Shown: positions 13,701 to 28,700 of the stretch, in pieces
Numbering within the stretch: position 1 is the stretch's first letter
How the letters are laid out: each line of letters starts with the position of its first letter
Assembly (NCBI GenBank): GCA_963675555.1
Contig: OY776678.1
Location: 8,476,171-8,540,170 of the forward strand
Reading direction: 5' to 3'
DNA from: Leptura quadrifasciata
Lineage: Eukaryota > Arthropoda > Insecta > Coleoptera > Cerambycidae
Length of the DNA: 64,000 nt
Notes under the pieces: generated by a model
Seen by the model: the letters and a program-made list of their open reading frames with translations, nothing else
Told to the model about the DNA's origin: nothing
Databases searched by the model: none
Position numbers and translations under genes: made by a program

Positions 13701-16700
13701 TATCTAAAAATAGTAAACATTGTCAGATGAAGTCCCATTATGCTATAATATTAGTGGAGTCCAAAAAATTAAATATCTATCAATATACTAGAAAGCGAAA
13801 GTGCTTTTTAATTCCTCCTGTAATTGATCATTCACAAACTCGGCGATAAAAAATGCACATAGTCCCTTGGTAATAATTATAGTACACTATGTATAGTAAT
13901 GGTATTTTCTAATAAATGGTACAACCGTTTATTAGAAAGTAATATTTAATAGCAGTGTCACCGACAGATGGTTACTGAAAATCTGCGAATAAAAATACAT
14001 TAGAACTACTCTGCAGACATCAGTTTTACTAAAATCGACAATCGTACATATTTATAACCTTAATCCCGTTCAAGATTTAATATATTATTCACATATTAAT
14101 TCAGGAATCGTGCAGTGAGTTTGAATGAAATTTATTGTAGTTTTCTAATATAATGGATACAACTGATGCATCTTTTTCATTTTTTTTATTATAAAACGTT
14201 TTAATCATAAAAAAACATAGTAACTACCTACTTTACTTCAGAGAAACAGGGAAAAAATAAAAAGGAATATCAATAGACATTACTTCATTTGGACAGGTTT
14301 TTTCGTATTGTGGTAGAGATCAAAGTACTATCAATCTTAATAAATAAGAAGTAATTAATCTGAGAAATATATAATCAGCAATATTTTTAATGAGAATGTC
14401 ATTTCTTAACATTAATGTGTGCAAATAATTAGACCAAGTTTTAAACGATATTTAAAACACTAAAAATGAGAAATTATGAGCCCGACCCTGCTTTGCGGCA
14501 CACGAAGCAATGTCACCGCTATGCTGCTGCCATGTAATAGCAAAACGGCCAACTATTTTACACGAAATTTAACATATTCGTATTCGACATAATACTTTAA
14601 CAGGAGCAAATATTATGCAGACTTTTCACTTTTTTCATGTTATTTTATACTACATCGTATTATATTTTATTTGAATATTTAAGTCCCTTTGTAGAATATA
14701 AAACAATTTATAGTGAATTTGGGACGAATCAGTCGTACGTTCGCGTTGAATAATTAAGGAGAAGGAAGTTTTGGAAAGTTAATTTTAACTAGGTTTACAA
14801 TATAAAATATAGTAGGTCCTTGTCTTAAGTTTGCTAAATTACATAATCAATTCTGAATTCTGTTGGCTCGTCTTTAAGAATTATATAATAAGAATGAGGC
14901 TATTGAACGCACTATTTGACCTTGGTTACGCACCCTTAAGAAAAAATTTGTTGCGAATATTTCAGGCTCTGCACTTCTTGACACCAGATTCCACAAAGAA
15001 TTGCTTGTTGGTTTGTTCTATTGGATTGGATATTTCAACTTCTACGAATTTGAATTTTTAATAGTAGTCATTTGTGTTTATCGTAAATTAAATTAATATT
15101 GATTGCCATGATCTAGCGGATGTGAATAACCTTCAGAGGACTGGCAAAACTCATCGTACCCATAAGTGTCAAGGTTTATAGTAAACGGGTATCAGAATTC
15201 ATAATTACCAATCCAAAAATGAGACCGCTTTTCATTGTTGAAAACTTGTACATTTTATTAGAATCACTAGCCCACACCACAACCTTGTCATTTTTTATGG
15301 GATGTTTTAACGTCCGTTCTTCATAACTTAAAGTTCACTTATTTAAAGTACTTTTGAAATCATAAACAAAAGTTTTAACTTGACAGTAATGGGAGTTTAA
15401 AGCATCGTAGTTTACCTTTTTCCATTATTTGTTGTTTAAATAATTATTCGGTTTTTTACTTAAAATGGAATACCTTTCCGTAGCTGATAAAATCGAACTA
15501 ATTCGTATAGTGGGTGAAAATAGAATTTCGTATAGGAATGCGGCCAGGGTTTTCAATGCAACACATCCAAATCAAGGAATACAGCAAAAAACATATGTAG
15601 TAGGTATCAATATACTTTTTAATAAAACTGGTTGTACTAAGAAGCATAGATCAAAGAATATCAAATATTAAATAATAGATATTGTATTACTTTGAAATTC
15701 TATTTCCAAATAACTAAACGATATAGCTCTATGGAATTTAGATGTTTACATTAACAACATAATTGAAGGACGAGAACTACAGATTTTAACAAAGTTTTGA
15801 ACATAGCTGAAGCGTAAATTTCCTATTTGTGGGTACCAATGAAATGAGTGTTCCGCGACACGAACCGTCATTATGAAAAACGCGACCTTAGACACAAATA
15901 TCCCTAGAGTTTAATGCTTAAAACATAACAAAACTAACGAACTAACTGTTCACAATCATATCTTTCGATCATTTATGAAGGCATGGTAGAAACAAATACA
16001 TACGAATGAAAATTAGACCCTCTTTTATTTACGAAGTCGTTTAAAAGATAGCTGCTAGACTTTGGCACGGACGCTGACATCATTTCCAGCAAAGGCAAAG
16101 ATCATCGCAGAAATATAAAGTTCAGCCGGTACAACTTTACCCTTGTATCATTTTGAGTTATATTATGTTGCACAAGCTTGAACTCAAATCTGAAATAAGT
16201 ATAACTTATTATTTATTCGAAACCCACACAAGTGAGTAACTTCTCATAATATACGATAAACTATCGTACTTTGCCCGGATCTATGTTTAATAACATTATA
16301 TGTGCCCACGTGACAAGCATCTAGAAGCTAATCACTATCAGTAATTTAAATTAAATTATCTTAAAACAATAAAAAAACATGTACGTTTTATTTGTTACAA
16401 GGTCAAAGAACCGTTAAGGTTAAATAATCATCATTTGTCACATTGTCTCAGGAAGGCGCAGCAATAATTTTGCAGGTTTTTATACTTTGTAACTTTGTTT
16501 TCCTGCAAAGCGTCATGTAGTTAAACGGAAAGCTGCAGGACGTTACACATTTTTCATTTTGTCCAATGTCAGTTTGAAACTGTATGAAAAACAAGAGCGC
16601 GGCATTCATTTGTAAACTGACACGTAATACTGTTTTGCAGATTTATTAACTAATACATTATGACTGAAAGTGGTGAAGTATGTTCGTTTGTATAAAGGAT

Positions 16701-19700
16701 TATAATATAATAATACCTATATACTTTTATATAAACTAACAACACACTTTACTCACTTAGTCATTGACATTTTCTACAGAAACAGAACGTAAAAATGTCA
16801 TTGACTCTTAATGTAGGAAACTAGAAAAACTTGATATTATAGAAAATGTCATCATCCAGCAAAAACCAACGGGGAGATGTGATTAGTTTTTACCAGGATG
16901 GGAAGAGGAAAGGTATAAAATTTACGATTAAAAGACTTACCTGTAAGGAAGTTCAATCGTAATTATACGATTTAAACCCATTCGGAACACCATATTGCAA
17001 GTTGTGGAAAGTTTCTAGCGATCTAGTGAAATCTGATATTCTGCTTTGCCAAAATCAATTAAGGAGATACTGTGGACAAGTATGATCTAAAATGACTCAG
17101 TTAACCTAACATAATTACCCTACACATTCAGATTTCAAATAGGTATATTTTTAGTATAAAGGTACACGTAAGGCAAATATTGTTTAATAGTAATTGAACA
17201 AAAAGTAAACGGTAAATTAACAGTGACTAACAATGAATAAACATTTTACTTAATTAAAGTAACCAACCAAGTTGTTTTATACCTAAAATAGATTTAGCAA
17301 ATACACACTTATCTACTACCGGCCTATCGTAAAATTTGGCAAACATATTTAATTTAGCAGTCCAACCAGCAGCACTCCTAATAGTTTCTGTATTAACACC
17401 TTGTCTGTTAGCTGCAGAAATCGCTGAATGCCTGGTACTGTAGCCCTTAAACTTTGTGACATCTATGCCATTACCTTGTAGCGCCTTTTGTATCCACCTG
17501 GATAGCGTTTGTGCCGATGCTACATGGTAAGGATTTTTATAAATTAAATACGTATCTTTGTCAGATCGTTTGGATCGAGTGGCGTCTATATAAAACAATA
17601 AGGTTGTTGCTACACAAAGCTCTGGTTTCTCATCAAATATAGGAAATCTTAAAATCGGTTGAGTTTTATTGTGGTACTATGGTGATAACAATCTCTACTC
17701 TGTCTTCATAATTATGTATATTAGCTAACTGTATCTTTGATAAAGTCTGTATTCAGTGGGCAGACGTGAGAGCTAAGAGAGCAACTAGTTTGATCGAAAG
17801 CAATTCGGATGAAATATTCTCTAAGGGATAAAGTTGAGACAAATAGTTCAAGACTTTTTCTGGGTCCCAAGTTTCCTGGTACTTGGAGAAACAAGGTTTA
17901 AGCCTAAAGGAACCTTTCAAAAACCGTTTTAAGATTTCCAAATGTTCATTCAATGAGTTATATGACGCTCCTTCAGTCCGGCACGTATTTAAAAATTTTA
18001 TTACTTGCCTGCTATCCGGTTGAAACAGCCCTATGTTATTTTCCCAGCAGAATTTCCACCACTTTTTAAGAGATACATTATATTGCTTAATAGTGGCGTC
18101 ACTTATGGAAGACGGTCTTCTGATAGACCTCTTTTATAAGATTCCCGGATAGCTTCCCTGCAACCAGGGTAAGGCGGTCTCATGTTACCTTCTTTCCCTT
18201 GTTATTTATTTTTGAGAAAGAATTGAGGCACGTGCAGATGATTAGCTGGTTAAAGTCGGAGCAGAGAGCCGTGGATCCAGAGTATTCGTAAGAGTGGAGA
18301 AACTTACCCTTTTTGATATGTACAGCATAAGCGACAGATTTCTGTTTAGTTCGAGAAAAAGAGACAAAGAAAAATTGATGTTAAATTGAGCACCATCTAT
18401 AGTGAAAATAAGTAGAGTTGTCTCTTTTTCTCAAATAATCAGTCCACTATAGATCAGACTGAAATTCTTAGTAAGAGAAATAAAAAGATTGTTTAAAATG
18501 AATGTTAAAATATATTACATGAATAATAGACAAATCGGTTTGTAAAGACTAATTGAAATTTAAAAAAATATATATATAACAAATTTATACCAGGATCCTA
18601 GATTGATTATTGTTGAGGTGACTGGTTCTGGGACAGCAATCCAGACCCACAATTGTCTCTTGTTGCGAGAATGGATTCTAAAGTTTCCTTGGCAATTTAC
18701 GTCTATTAATGAAATGGAAATGGAGTGAAAATCGTAGGAAAATTAACCAACTAGGTGGTTTATGAAAAGTTAACGAAATTTTTTTCTATATGAAAGATAA
18801 GCTGTGCAAAAGCTATACAGAAATGTATAAGTATATACGTGCATAAACATATAAGTACATATAAATATATAGAAATATATAAGTATTTAAGAATTTAAAT
18901 ATCTAAGCATCTAAGTTGGTTTCATAAACTATAAATTGCCAAAAAATGAAAAAGGAAGGAAAAAATATTTTAAAACCATGTGGTACATATAGTATTTTAA
19001 CTACTTATTAAATTAAAAATAATTGACCTTGAATTTAAATTTATTTTAAAAATAATTACGTCAAAGACAAAAATTGAAGATTACTTAAATTTTAAATGAG
19101 TAATTAATGAAATTACCTGTATGTCAAACACTTGTTAACGCGGATATAAAAATGTAATATCAATTACTGAAGTCCACAATTAAAAATTATATACGTTTGA
19201 ATCAGTACAAAGGCTGCAAGCAAATGATTTCCTGGTAAGTTTTACTGATAAGGTAAACTTTTTTGTCCTACTTACTGGAAAATAACGCTACCCAATAAAC
19301 GTGAGAAATCTATTTCCCCTAATTAAATTGAAAGCTATAAAATATAAATATAGTACAGGTATGGCCATCTGTCAATTGTCCAGTTAAGCGCAACAACTTG
19401 CAGGTCACAAATTCTACAAGTTCCTTTACTCACAACTAAAATAGTGGCATATGATCGATAAAAGGAATCTATAATAAAAAATTTTATTACTTCCATACCA
19501 CAGCTGATTTGCATCTGCCTCACAATTCGTAAATACAATACATAACCAACAATATGAACAGCTGTAAATAAATAGTAAAACGTATTGTGATAACTCGGTA
19601 AATATATTACATCTTATAGGATATACTGTATATAGTAACGAGAAAAGGTAAGGAAAATAACCATATGTACTTACATAGTAAACAAAAATATAAAAATTGA

Positions 19701-22700
19701 AATATAGGTAGGTAACTGATGTAAATAAATGTTTTGTAGACAATTGTTTGTTTCCTGGGATGCTGTATAGAACGGAAATACATAATAGTGTAGAAAAACA
19801 TGACTGATTTCCTAAGATATAGAATATGTAGGTACATAAAACAGTGTGAAATGGTTTAGCAGTTATACAAGTAAAATTCTGTTAGTTGAAAACAGTTTCA
19901 CTTACAAAAACTGAATCAAAATATTACACAGATCGTGCTAAATATAAACAAAACACTAGTTTTTATATAAAACTGTTAAATGGGCATAGGCCATGTAACA
20001 CCCAGATAGGGTGACTCTTCCTAAAAGGATATAATAATAAATCACTCTTTGGCTGAAAATAAAGGGGTTTAGAAACTAAAAATTTGGGAAACTTTGGGTA
20101 CCAATTCTGAGTAGGCCAGAAGGGCACTACCAGAATTCCTTCTCAAGTCTTCAAGCAGCCTTTTCTTTGCTTTTTTCTTAGAGTCTTCTTTCGATTTTCG
20201 CTTCATCTTTACACTTCTACACAAGGAAACTTAAAGCACAATATAACACTTGTTGTGTTGTCGCTCGTCAACCGGGGTAGCCGGTGATGCTAAAAGTTTA
20301 AACAGTGTTGTCATTTCGTGTACCGAAACATTATTACAATATACAGCGCTTAAAGTCGGATTCTGATTGCATTTTCTCAACTCGTCTTTTACACTGCTCC
20401 AAATCAATTCTATTGGATTAAATATGCAGTAATATATCGGTAAACGTAACAGGCTATGGCCGTGTGTTTCGCAGATATGACTTACAGCATATTTTTTTAT
20501 CTTTAATTATGTTCTTTGATAGTTTCAATAAACCTTTTTTACTGGAAATTTTTTCAGGAATATTTATATTTTTAGATCTCATAAACTTTATTATATCGTC
20601 CCTTTTCGTATTATTATTTGGTACTTTATTTAATAGTCGCGAAGACAAACGTTATCCATAGCGATACCTGAATTTGGGGAATGTTAGGTAACAGCTATTC
20701 AGCCAACCATTTTTCAAATAAATCCGCAATCATATCTCCCTGATAGTCAGCAGAACACTGTTTTATATTTTTGGCTGACAAGAGCAGTGTGTTGGGTACG
20801 AACCCATTTTTACTTCCGGCATGCAGAATTATAATACGTCTTCCCCTTGAACACAGCACATTTAAAGTATAATTTTGAGTCGTGTCTACCAAACGGTAAT
20901 TAACAGTATCATGCGTATCAAACCACGTCTCGTCAAGATATATTACCGTTCTATTTGATTTGCGGTACTCTTTCAAAACCACCACGTAACGTTACATAAA
21001 CGTACGGCACTGCCCGGTTGCACGAAAATAGTCTCGCACAGCACTTTCTTGTTTTGGAACTGGTCATTCTGAACATCAGCTTGAATTATTTACCTTTCTT
21101 TATCGTAAACATCTCAATATGCAATAATATACTTCAATTTGAACAATCAAAATTAATCAACAATTTTCGGAAATAGATAAAATCGAGGATAAATTTGTAA
21201 ATGCGATCGTTATCTCTCTACGTATTGTAAACATATTAATGTTATTTACCTGTTTCGGCATACCTACAATACCTACATCTAATTGTTGACTTTACTTAAT
21301 GCTGTCCATGATTCATTTACTTTTTAAAATATCTAATAATCAATTACATCATTATCACAATTATTAATTGTGATATAAAGGTCGATTGTTTTTGTCAAGG
21401 AGACTAGAATGTGTCATTAACTAACCACTAAGGTATAATTTCTCCCTGATGTTGCCAATGATTTTTATTCCATTGGAAACTGTAAAATGATGCTCGGATG
21501 GCTGGGTAGGCAGTGTTTACTCAATTACGCACTTACGCAGGTCTCGATTACAAAATTTTGCACAAGGTAATTCAAATTTTATGCAGGTTATACTATAAAC
21601 GGAAATGTAACTTGTATAGTGGGTATTCTACATGTTAAATGTTAACGTACTTTAGAATTTAGGGTCTATTTAGTCATTATAATAACACTAATCGCATCTT
21701 TGATCTACTGTAGACCTATTACTATAATTCACAACTTCTTTATCTTATCCGATTCCTTGGCTCATCTCAGAACTGTACTGGACTGACTGACCGATGCCCT
21801 GGTTCCGCTTCTTATATATCCGTGGCGTTTATTCTCGATTTATCCAGTCTGTCATTCGAGACGTTTCTACTCCTTCCAGAATATTCTATGAAGCAGCACC
21901 ACCTCTGGCTCAACTGGTGAACTATTATCAATATCCTATAGTAGCTAATTAGGCATGCTTCACACCAGCCGAAAGACTGATCCTACTTTAAGGAGCTCTC
22001 GTCGGTGCAAGATAGGCATGTGACGACCGATACGAGGATCCTTCGATCATTTGGTATATCTCGGTGTCCTTAGGATAGCGACATGCAAAATAGTCAACAG
22101 ACGCCATCTAGCTGTCCAGTGTCTGTTGCAATCGGAAAATAAATAGCCTGACTGGGCTTAGTACAAATGCGCTTCTGGAGGGCAGAATATTAAAATATAT
22201 TTCAGTCGAGAGCTCCTTTAAGTAGGATCAGTCTTTCGGCTGGTGTTTGTTGCAATCGAAGCATTAGCGTTTTGTTGGTAATATGCAATTATTACACTTA
22301 ACGCGCCAGGCTTGTAACTTGTAATTCAGCGCTCGGCGGGGCACATAGCCCGGAGAGTAGCTGTTGGTTGCAGCCTGGTTACGTTCCTTATAGCAAAATA
22401 AGGATTTTATAGAGGAATTTGCGACTGAAATATATTCTGCCCTCTAGAAGCACATTTATACTATGATATAATTAGTTACTCTTTCGACAGAGGCGTTGAT
22501 TCAAGTGTGGTGAAATTTAACGTGGTTATAGCATACCCACTTTTGTTTGTTTGTCCATATGTAGATAATTGTTTGGGCAATTTCCAGGCATGTCAAGAAC
22601 TTGAAATTTTGTAACTAGAGAAGGACCAATCTCAAATCCTCGAGAAAATTATGAGAGTCGAGCCAAATTATAAGTTTCTTGACATAAAATAAATGCGAAT

Positions 22701-25700
22701 TTATATGTACGTACCAAGGTCACATGTCAATAGTGTTATGAATTATTTAAGTTTGGTTATTATGTTTTTTAGATAAAATGTTTAGTAATTATAAACGTTC
22801 TAAAGATACGCAAAGCAAATTATGTAACTGTTACTTAGAAAATCTACAATAGGTTAGTTATATCACCTAATTTGTTTCTCAATGATTCAGCAATATATGC
22901 TAAATTTTAATTTAGCATTTTGTGAATACCGAGGCCACCAACTGAAAAATAATATTCCATAAAGAAATGGCATAATTCTACGTATACAACATAATAAACA
23001 AACAGAGGCATGCTTTTAAACACAAGTAATATTGTAACGAGTTTGAACGTCACGTCGCTAGTGGCTGTTTGTCTGCTATTAGTAGAGTTTATCCAATCTC
23101 AGTTTAAAATGATATAAAACAGGAGCGCGGCATTCCTTTGTAAACCGACCTCGAAGGTGTGCCATCCATGGGCGCGCGTAACTTTTCGAATACATGCCCT
23201 ACAATATTTTAAAAATCGTACGCGTACACTGTTTTGCAGACTTATTAACTAATAAATTATGAAGCTAACAACAAACTTTACACATTTAGTCAATGACTTT
23301 TCTACAGAACGTAAAAATTTCATTGACTCTGTAGGGACCTAACAAACTCTTGTTAAAAACGATAAACATAAAATAAAATGTAATTCTTATTAAAACGCCG
23401 TCGTATCTATAAATAAATAAGTAAATAAATAAACACCACAGAAATTAGACAACCCCCAATTCCAGAAGCCAGGGGCTTGTGCGGAAGGGGGTTACACATT
23501 GAAAAAACGCTCACTTACAACAACCATTTCCTCCGACAGTACCGGTGCCGGAGCCAGGATTCGAACCCGGTGGTGCGATGTCCATGTGATTAATCGCGAT
23601 TGCCACCTTGCGCAATCAAATCAATCAATACAACTTTATTAAGAATTAAAATTTACATTGCCTCCCCAGAACCCACTCCGCGACCCACCGTGCAACCGCG
23701 TTATTCGCTGTGGAGGATTGCAGGGTTGGGCGGAATGGGACTGGTTCGGCTAAAAGACAATTAAAAAAGTTAAACCCAAACACCTTCCATCGCAGATGGA
23801 TTAAATTAGGTTATAAAATTAACATATCTGAAAACAGATTTAATAAAACTTAAAACTACACCTTTTAAAAACTCACGCACTGTCACTTATCAAATTTTGA
23901 TTCTGACGCAGGCACCTCAACTTGTACAAGGTGCCTTCCGCGAGGTATGTCAATGCTGGGCTGCGCGTGGCTGGCCTAAACTTTGATTTTAAAAATTTTG
24001 GTTTTACGAAATTTTGGTTTGGTGAAAATTTTTATGTGAAATGAATTTAGAAAACAAAAATGCACAAAAAGAAAATAAACCAAAAATAAACCAACAGAAC
24101 AAAAAGAAACAAACATAAAGAGAGAGGGGGACAGGAAAGATTTAAAGATACAAAAGGTATGAAATATCAGTAAAGGTGGATAGGGTAAGCGGAAGTTATA
24201 GTTGTTGAAGTTTGGCTACAAAGGTTGCCGGAAGATCGGTAACGTCTGGTATGGTAGGGTGTGTTTAATCCGAAATGGGGCATTATGCTGTCTAATTTGT
24301 GATATGTTTCTTGTTAGCGGACTATCGCCCAGTTTGAAGGAATAGAATTTTTGAGAGTTTTCCTGGACGTAATCCGCTATTGGGGTTATGTCGTGGCAAA
24401 GTGCGTATAGGTCTCTGAGGGAGGTGTACCTTCCAGAATTTGATATGAGGCGCATAAATTTGTGCTCGAGCACTTTTAGTTTTTTCATTGTCGTGGCAGA
24501 TGTGCTGCACCACACCGGCGCCGCGTATGTGATGGATGGTCTGATCACCATTGTGTACAACAATTTTTTATTTTGTCGGTTAAGTCTGCTACCCCTGACC
24601 ATGAGTGGATACAGACTCCTGGACAGGGAGTAGACCGTCCGTACTGTCTCATTTATATGCGTGTTAAACGTCAGTCGCTCGTCCAGTCTGACCCCCAAGT
24701 ACTTCACGCACCTTTTGGTTGGAATTTTGTTTCCCCTGATCGAAATTGGAGTTATAATTTTGTTTTCAGTGAAACGGCGCGTGAAGACTATCGCCTCGGA
24801 CTTCTCAGCGTTTACCCGAATCTTCCACCGGTCATAATATGCCGTGGCACGGGCCATGTGCGCTTTCAGCAGCATATTCGCTGCTTATTCGCCACCTCGC
24901 GCCTTAACCCACTCGGCTATCGACCAGACAGACCTTAGTTAATTTAAACAGTCTTTCTATAATACCTGTATCCGTTATTTCTTTATTTTCTCTCTTTAAG
25001 CAGTTACATATATTTAAAAGAATATACTGAGTTTGCACGTGTAAATCTTAATCGACTCCGTTATCTCGTCTTCAACATTTTCATTGTGTAAATTTTCTTC
25101 TGTATTAAATAGTCTCCACAAAGCCATTTTAAAAATATTTTTTGAAAGAAATAGTACAGTTAATGATAATTATTTTAGGTAAATTTAACACAAACAAATT
25201 ACGTTTTTTTTATTAGGAGAATGTCACCGCGCAACGTTAAATAAATGTACGGCACTACCCGGTTCCACGAAAACAGTCTCTCACAGCAGTTTGTTGTTTT
25301 AGAATTGGTCATCCCGAACGTCAGCTTGAATTCTTTACCGACCGCCCGCATTGGCGCAATAGGGTCGTTTCCTTCAACAAAATTTATAAAATATTATTAA
25401 ATGATCAAAAATTATATTAAATATAAATTTTATATATCATATTAAAAGAAGTCCTAATCATCACATGCAAGAACAAATTCGCTTTGAAAATAAAAGGGCG
25501 GTAAATAATTACGTATATAATGAGATTTCAATTTTGTTGTTTACATTGTGTCATATGTTTTTTTGTAATGGAACCTGATTTTGTGAAAGGTACTTCAGAA
25601 AACTTACCTATAGTGGATTTTTATATGATTCACGGGTTTTATGCAAACAATTTGAACTATTTAAATGCTGAATCCCGGAGTGTTAAAAATTTGAGGTTAG

Positions 25701-28700
25701 AATTTCTTTAAAGTAACATGACAGTGACTCACGTAAACGAACGACGCCCGTCGATTATTCCTTTATTTGTTAGCTGCGCATGCTCTCACATCTGACGTTA
25801 CCATAGGCGCCAATTCAAAATTTCTTAACTTAAATAAATAATTTCACTAATAAAATGAGTTTAGAATGTAAATTTAAAAAATACGGGTCAAATAAAATTT
25901 TATAAAGTACTTGAATATAAATTTTTTTAAAAATTCTATTGTACATCTGATCGAATACATCTCGTATACGAGGGGATGAGTATTTGATCTTTAATAAAGC
26001 CGAAAATAGGCCAAAAGTTTTAAATACTTAGCACACTGTCCATTAGATAAAAATTATTTTTACTGACAATCAATTGGAGAGCTTGTACAAATATTAAAAA
26101 CAATTAATTACTAAAACATAATATTTTTAGTCGCAAAGTCCTCTATAAATCCTTATTTTTACTATAAGGAACGTAACCATACTGCAACCAACAGCTACTC
26201 TCCGTTATGTGCCGCGCCGAGCGCTAAATTACAAGTTACAAGTCTGGCGCGTTAAGTGTAATAATTGCATATTACCATCAAAACGCTAATGCTTCGATTG
26301 CAACAAACACCAGCCGAAAGACTGATCCTACTTAAAGGAGCTCTCTTGCCAGCCGTCACACACCACTTGCAGACTGCAGTTTCGAGTTGTTGGCTCTCGT
26401 CAGTGCAAGGTAGGCATGTGACGACCGGCACGAGGATCCTTTGATTATTTGGTACATCCCGGTATTTTTACAATAGCGACATGTAAAATAGTCAGCAGGC
26501 GCCATCTAGCGGTCCAGTGTCTGTTGCTATCGAAAAATAAATAGCCTGACTGGGCTTAGCATAGTTGAAATGTGCTTTTAGGGGGCGGAATATTAAAACA
26601 TAATATTTTTAGTCGCAAACTCTATAAATCCTTATTTTTACTATAAGGAACGTAACCAGACTGCAACCAACAGCTACTCTCCGGGCTATGTGCCCCGCCG
26701 AGCGCTGAATTACAAGTTACAACTGTACTACAACTGTAACTTGTAATTCAGCGCTCGACGGGGCACATAGCCGGGAGAGTAGCTGTTGGTTGCAGTCTGG
26801 TTACGTTCCTTATAGTAAAAATAAGGATTTATAGAGGAGTTTGCGACTAAAAATATTATGTTTCAATATTCCGCCCTCTAAAAGCACATTTCAACTAATT
26901 AATTATTGTCATTGAAAAAATTCCATAATTATTTTCTATTGTGATGTATATGTATAATTCCAAATATGCGCATATTTGCATCTAAACCTCATACCTAATT
27001 TTGTTTCAGAGGATAAAATTATCCTAAAAAATGTTAGTGGAAGACTTCGCTCAGGCGAACTCTGCGCCATTATGGGACCTTCCGGAGCGGGAAAATCTAC
27101 GCTACTCAACATCCTGACAGGATACAAGTAAGTGTTTTTGAATTCTTATAGATTTAGCCGAAAGGTCAATTAGTGTGACAAAAAATAACCAGGGTAAGAA
27201 CTTATGTTTCATACCGGAAGTTATTATTTTCTTTCTACATTATAATTTGGATTTAAAAAAAAATTGAGAAATTGAGCGGCGACTTTTAAACTATTTTGAA
27301 ATTTTATAAATACCCGACTTTCATAGATTAAATGTGACACATGGAAATTCGGTCACACCTACCTACTATTATTGTAGAAGTATACACATCAAATCCTTTT
27401 TACGAAAAAAAAAAAAAAAAAAAATTAAAATGATTACACTAATCGTGTTTTGTAAGTACAAATTACAATTTGCGTCTTAGTTAATGCAAATGTATATTGA
27501 TGTATATGTTCTATTGATTTTACGTGTTAAGTTGAAAACACGAACATTAATTAATTTCGGAAACCTGCACGTGGAAAAACTAGCTACTTAACAAGTATGA
27601 AGCGAAAATTATAGGTAAATATTACCTTTAAGTATGACTATATATTAATTATTACGTCTATTAAGGTACTTGAAATGTTCGTGGTTGTTGTTTCTAATCA
27701 TGTCCACTTACTTGGAATCTTCATTCATTTACGGTGGCTCAGTCGACTAGAACGCGTTGTATGGCGAATACACTTGGTCAGACATGGCTGCGTCCTGTGT
27801 TCGATTCCCAGAACTGGCAATGTTGGTGTGTTGTCTGCTGTATGCGTTTTTTTTTAATAATTTTATATGTAATTACTTTATTCTTAACCGTTTCACTTGC
27901 TTTTTTCTAGTTAGTAAAATTGCAACAAATAATCCATATTTCAGTGTTATTCCAAGGTCTCTCATTGTCTTCTACTAGTTTAGCTATATCTATGCTTGTT
28001 GATATTTTCCTATTACCTAAGAGTTACCTCAGAATTACCTTATCTTTTAGGATAGATTGTGTATATTTGCCAAGTTCCTTCAAATCTAGATTACTCGCCC
28101 TGCACTTTTTAGATAAACCCATAAGAGGAAACCAAAATGAATTAAGTTGGAACGTTCAGGTGGCAATTCTTTGGATCTTCTTTAACCAATCGATCTGTCG
28201 GGGAAATATTCAATCAAGATATCTTTTAGCCGAAGCTAAGATAGTTGTTTTGGTAGGACTTGAAAATATGCCAACTACAACTACACAATGACGTTCAGTT
28301 AGCCAAGAAGTTACTTCCGAAAATATATTTTTGTTTTTACAAACCTTGGGTAGCCAAAGTCTAGTCGGCTCCCCATAAAATTACAATTACAGTCTTTAGA
28401 TCATCATGTTTATTAGCTCAGAGTTATAGGACTGCTATTTTGTCTTTTTCAGTGCTGAGGATTGGTCAAAGAAATATCAACATAAAATGGCAAAATTCAC
28501 TGCCAAGAATATTAAAATCTTGTCGCAGGCGTTTGTCGAGTGTATATTTCCGAAACCGTTATATTAATAATATATCAAGTTGTCTTATCTGATACTGATG
28601 ATCATTGGTAATTAAACATTATCATATGTAACAGTATCCATAATTCTTTTCCCTTATCCATTGTTAATTAATTGAGTTATTAGGAAATTTTCCGTCAACA

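Noticed and set aside
24388..24938. Plus-strand frames of 81 and 121 codons
   Set aside because: Antisense shadows of the minus-strand LINE reverse transcriptase.
27797..27809. Possible tRNA gene
   Set aside because: A and B boxes are present but no acceptor stem or anticodon arm forms; fits a SINE head better.
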